Shown here: positions 7,050 to 9,484 of the stretch, piece by piece
How the letters are laid out: every line of letters starts with the position of its first letter
Position numbering within the stretch: position 1 is the first letter of the stretch
Translations under genes and position numbers: made by a program
NCBI GenBank assembly: GCA_012329085.1
Contig: JAAXQB010000081.1
Coordinates: 1 to 9,484, forward strand
Direction: 5' to 3'
Length of the DNA: 9,484 nt
Origin: Methanosarcinales archaeon
Lineage (GTDB): Archaea; Halobacteriota; Methanosarcinia; Methanosarcinales; Methanosarcinaceae
Notes under the pieces: model-generated
Told to the model about the DNA's origin: nothing
Databases searched by the model: none
The model's input: only the letters and a program-made list of their open reading frames with translations

Positions 7050-7081
7050 TTTTGTTTTTCGAGAAATTAAAAAAATTTCTC
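7050..7081 (+). terminator. Possible btuC terminator formed by the first cluster C unit
   Basis: TTTTGTTTTTC directly follows the btuC stop, and GAGAAATT (7061-7068) pairs perfectly with AATTTCTC (7074-7081). The hairpin is also the front of a repeat unit, so termination may be incidental. Confidence 0.45.
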
Positions 7082-7272
7082 TCAGTATATAATTTTATAA
7101 ATTATATGCTAACGCCCATTTGTTCCAAACGAGCTATAAAAAAAAGCTAGGTGAGAAATTAAAAAAAAATTTCTTTTAATACATGATTTTATAAATTATA
7201 TGCAGTAAAAAAACTATCTTTTATGATAAAAGAGGAAATTTCTATGATTGTATATTTTTATAAATTATATGC
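7061..7272 (+). repeat. Repeat cluster C: three hairpin-plus-TATA units between btuC and btuD
   Basis: Three units (7061-7109, 7153-7203, 7232-7272) share one plan: an AT hairpin built on GAGAAATT/AATTTCT, a short variable stretch, then exactly TTTATAAATTATATGC (7094-7109, 7188-7203, 7257-7272). In unit 3 the hairpin shrinks to GAGGAAATTTCT. Unit 1 runs on into a 23-nt core (7112-7134) that matches cluster A 3329-3351 at 21 of 23 positions in the same orientation. The related stretch in cluster A (3425-3469) also has hairpin, 16-nt word and TAACGC in that order. Confidence 0.85.
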
Positions 7273-7310
7273 ATTAAAAAATTTGGCGTTTATCTGTGTC
7301 CTAAATAGGT

Positions 7311-7328
7311 GAAAGTTATATTTTATAA
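7311..7328 (+). promoter_or_regulatory. BRE/TATA candidate of btuD
   Basis: GAAAG followed by TTATATTTTATAA lies 30-47 nt before the btuD ATG, suggesting a leaderless or very short-leader transcript separate from btuC. No Shine-Dalgarno site precedes the start. Confidence 0.45.
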
Positions 7329-7357
7329 TCAATGAAAAGAAAACACATACTTAAATT

Positions 7358-8779
7358 ATGCAACTCAACATTAAAAATATTGACTACTATTATGAAAATC
7401 AAAGATTTTCTAAAATAAAAACCCGTGTAAAAAATGCACATTACGAAAATGTAAAAATATTAGAAAATATTAATTTTTTAGCAGAAAAAGGAAATTTTAT
7501 TGGTATAATTGGTCCAAATGGTTCTGGAAAATCAACTTTACTTAAATGCATTAGTAGAATTCTTAAACCAAAAAAGGGAGTAATTCTTTTAGATAATGAA
7601 GAACTACATTCTATGAAATCAAAAGAAGTTGCAAAAGTCCTTGCAGCAGTATCTCAAAATACAACAATAACATTTTCTTTCACAGCATTTGAAGTGGTAC
7701 TTATGGGGCGAACTCCTCATCTTAGAAGATTTGAATCCGAAGGAAAAAGCGACATAAATATTGCAAAAGAAGCAATGGAATTAACTGACACAACGCAATT
7801 TGCAGATAGGTATATTACTGAATTAAGTGGAGGGGAGCAACAACGAGTTATTATTGCAAAAGCATTAGCTCAAAAACCAGAAATTCTTTTACTTGATGAA
7901 CCAATATCTAACCTTGATATACACCATCAATATAACATTTTAAATCTAATAAAAAAATTAAGCATAGAACAAGATTTAACAGTAATAATTGTTCTTCATG
8001 ACCTTAACATAGCAAGCCATTATTGTGATTTTTTAATATTGATGAATAATGGAAAAATAATTTCAAAAGGTAGTCCAGATGCGGTATTAACAAAAAAAAA
8101 CATAGCCCAAGTATATCATATAAATTCAATTGTAAAAAAACATCCAATAACAAATTCAATATACATATTACCATTCAATGAAAATTCATTGATAAAATCT
8201 AAAAATATTACAGTGCATATAATATGTGGAGGCGGGACTGGATCTCATCTTATGCATAAAATTTTTAATCAGGGATATACAGTTACAGCAGGTGTATTAA
8301 ATGAGTTGGATAAAGATTATAAAACAGCAAAGTATAGGGGCATTGAAGTTGTAAGTTCAAAGCCTTTTTCGCCTATCTCAGATGCATCTTTTAATGAAAA
8401 TATTGATTTTATTGAAAAAGCAGATATTGTAATATTGACTTCAATGCCAATAGGGGTGGAAAACTTAAAAAACATTGAAGCTGCAAATATTGCATTAAAG
8501 AACAAAATATTAATAGTGATAAATGATATACCTATTAGCGAAAGAGATTTTACAAATGGTAAGGCAACTAAATATTATCAAATATTTTCTAAAATGCAAA
8601 TCTCTGCAGATGATATATGTTCTATAAAAGTTGAAAACTTTTTAAATCAAAAATTTAAAGATATTTCTAACTTACATAACTTGCATAGCAATTTAAGAAA
8701 TAAACAAGGAGTGCTATTTGTAAATAATCTAGAAGAAGTTTTACCTATAATAAATAATAATTTTTTGCATGAATCTTAA
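7358..8779 (+). CDS. btuD: BtuD-like ABC importer ATPase with C-terminal fused domain
   Basis: The ATP-hydrolysing subunit expected to pair with the preceding permease at the inner face of the membrane. All ABC motifs are intact: Walker A GPNGSGKST (52-60), Q-loop Q100, signature LSGGEQQR (156-163), Walker B ILLLDEP (176-182), D-loop SNLD (184-187) and switch H214. The nucleotide-binding domain ends near 265. Residues about 283-410 form a second domain with a glycine-rich CGGGTGSHLM (290-299), VTAGVLNELDKDY, PFSPISD and RDFTNGKAT. This is the extension found on some archaeal cobalamin/iron-importer ATPases; its biochemical role is not known to me. At 473 residues it is far longer than plain BtuD/FecE (about 255). 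Residues 14-30 look like an in-frame insertion in the first strand region and contain a palindrome of the local repeat family. Cobalamin is the favoured substrate; iron chelate remains possible. Confidence 0.93.
   Translation: MQLNIKNIDYYYENQRFSKIKTRVKNAHYENVKILENINFLAEKGNFIGIIGPNGSGKSTLLKCISRILKPKKGVILLDNEELHSMKSKEVAKVLAAVSQNTTITFSFTAFEVVLMGRTPHLRRFESEGKSDINIAKEAMELTDTTQFADRYITELSGGEQQRVIIAKALAQKPEILLLDEPISNLDIHHQYNILNLIKKLSIEQDLTVIIVLHDLNIASHYCDFLILMNNGKIISKGSPDAVLTKKNIAQVYHINSIVKKHPITNSIYILPFNENSLIKSKNITVHIICGGGTGSHLMHKIFNQGYTVTAGVLNELDKDYKTAKYRGIEVVSSKPFSPISDASFNENIDFIEKADIVILTSMPIGVENLKNIEAANIALKNKILIVINDIPISERDFTNGKATKYYQIFSKMQISADDICSIKVENFLNQKFKDISNLHNLHSNLRNKQGVLFVNNLEEVLPIINNNFLHES
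7394..7450 (+). repeat. Repeat-derived in-frame insertion in btuD
   Basis: GAAAATCAAAGATTTTC (7394-7410) is exactly the reverse complement of the cluster B module GAAAATCTTTGATTTTC. TATGAAAAT (7391-7399) and TACGAAAAT (7442-7450) form a 9-nt direct repeat with one difference. Removing 7400-7450 (51 nt, 17 codons) leaves YYYENVKILENINF running into the ATPase core, the usual spacing of the family. Whether the whole 51 nt is repeat-derived or only its start is unclear. Confidence 0.65.
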
Positions 8780-8810
8780 AATTAAGCCATATTAAATTAA
8801 ATGATAAATT

Positions 8811-9461
8811 ATGAGAAAATTAAAACGAGGTCCATTACCTAAATTTTCAGAGTATCACCACATATTATTATTGTATATAATAAGTGAAGAAATTATAGGA
8901 CGGCAAGCACTTTCCACAAGACTTGAAATTGGAGAAGGTACAATACGAACTCTGATAAAAAAATTGATTAAAATAGGAGTGATTAAAACATCTAAAAAAG
9001 GATGCGATTTAACAGATAAAGGAAGAAAAATATTATCAAATCTTAAAGATAAAATACAATATAAACCATACATGGAAGCAGGAACTATAACGCTTGGGAT
9101 TGCAAATGCATCCGTTCTGGTTAGGAAATCATCTGAAAAAGTCAAGAGTGGCCTTGAACAAAGAGATGCTGCAATAATAACAGGAGCAATGGGGGCATCA
9201 ACAATAATATATACAAAAAATGGTCCTTTTATGCCAGGCGTAAAAGTAGATAAAAGTACAAGTGCAAGAATTCTTGTACTTTCAGAAGATATGTCAATGG
9301 AAATCGGAGATGTGTTGATAATTGGTACTGGTGAATTCAAAGGAGAAGCAGAACAAGCTGCATGGGCTGCAGCATATACTTTATTAGATTATGATACAAT
9401 AGGGGAATGTAGCATAGGAGAAAAAGAAACATGGATTGCTTTATTAACAGGAGAAATCTAA
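8811..9461 (+). CDS. Winged-helix DUF4443 family protein
   Basis: A 216-residue soluble protein. Residues about 17-78 form a winged helix-turn-helix (RQALSTRLEIGEGTIRTLIKKL, then a wing at KTSKKGCDLTDKG), resembling the N-terminal domain of archaeal CTP-dependent riboflavin kinase. Residues about 85-214 match the archaeal DUF4443 type, with GAMGASTIIY (125-134), a GPFMPGV segment and GEAEQAAWAAAYTLL (178-192). Its function is not known; a DNA-binding or ligand-sensing regulator is an inference from the HTH. It begins 31 nt after the btuD stop with no promoter seen, so co-transcription with btuD is likely. The ATG at 8811 fits the basic RKLKRGPLP start; no Shine-Dalgarno site is evident. The next gene starts 4 nt after its stop. 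Confidence 0.82.
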   Translation: MRKLKRGPLPKFSEYHHILLLYIISEEIIGRQALSTRLEIGEGTIRTLIKKLIKIGVIKTSKKGCDLTDKGRKILSNLKDKIQYKPYMEAGTITLGIANASVLVRKSSEKVKSGLEQRDAAIITGAMGASTIIYTKNGPFMPGVKVDKSTSARILVLSEDMSMEIGDVLIIGTGEFKGEAEQAAWAAAYTLLDYDTIGECSIGEKETWIALLTGEI

Positions 9462-9465
9462 AAAT

Positions 9466-9484
9466 ATGCGTGTATTAAATGGTG
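9466..9484 (+). CDS. Start of a further gene, cut by the window edge
   Basis: An ATG 4 nt after the DUF4443 stop opens a frame reading MRVLNG to the edge. AGGAG at 9449-9453, inside the end of the previous gene, lies 12 nt before it and could serve as its ribosome binding site. The tight spacing suggests an operon; too little is visible to name it. Confidence 0.4.

Noticed and set aside
8855..9340. Minus-strand open frame of 161 codons opposite the DUF4443 gene
   Set aside because: It is the antisense shadow of a clearly coding frame with family motifs on the plus strand.

Overview
The window looks like an archaeal chromosome, most likely a low-GC euryarchaeote related to methanogens or methane/alkane oxidisers (Methanosarcinia-like). 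The signs are an archaeosine synthase (ArcS), a DUF4443 winged-helix protein, a BtuD-type ATPase with the C-terminal domain seen in archaeal cobalamin importers, BRE/TATA-like promoters close to start codons, and few Shine-Dalgarno sites. The DNA is very AT-rich throughout. The family-level assignment is inference; archaeal origin is well supported.

Layout: 1-894 is a sugar-nucleotide epimerase gene (GalE-like) broken by two stop codons and two frameshifts. 921-1901 is an intact hemB (porphobilinogen synthase). 2213-2653 is a short-chain flavodoxin with its own promoter and a strong hairpin/oligo-T terminator. 2739-3200 shows no convincing gene. 3548-5395 is arcS. 5981-7048 and 7358-8779 are btuC-like and btuD-like genes for a cobalamin/iron-chelate ABC importer; no substrate-binding protein gene is in the window. 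8811-9461 is a HTH/DUF4443 protein, followed at once by the start of another gene at the right edge.

The most unusual content is non-coding. Three repeat clusters (A 3211-3470, B 5621-5850, C 7061-7272) flank arcS and fill the btuC-btuD gap. They share short palindromic units, often two 7-9 nt arms around a 3-nt loop. Between units the arms differ while staying complementary, a compensatory pattern that suggests selection for a hairpin or cruciform. A 16-nt TATA-like word, TTTATAAATTATATGC, recurs exactly four times and once with one change, and three of the copies end hairpin-led units in tandem between btuC and btuD. One palindromic module, GAAAATCAAAGATTTTC, also lies inside the btuD coding sequence, within what looks like a 51-nt in-frame insertion bounded by a near-perfect 9-nt direct repeat. 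This resembles protein-coding palindromic elements known from other organisms.

Functionally, HemB feeds tetrapyrroles (siroheme, F430, cobalamin) and BtuCD probably imports corrinoid or iron chelates. ArcS modifies tRNA, and flavodoxin carries electrons. Apart from btuC-btuD-DUF4443 there is little sign of one shared operon.
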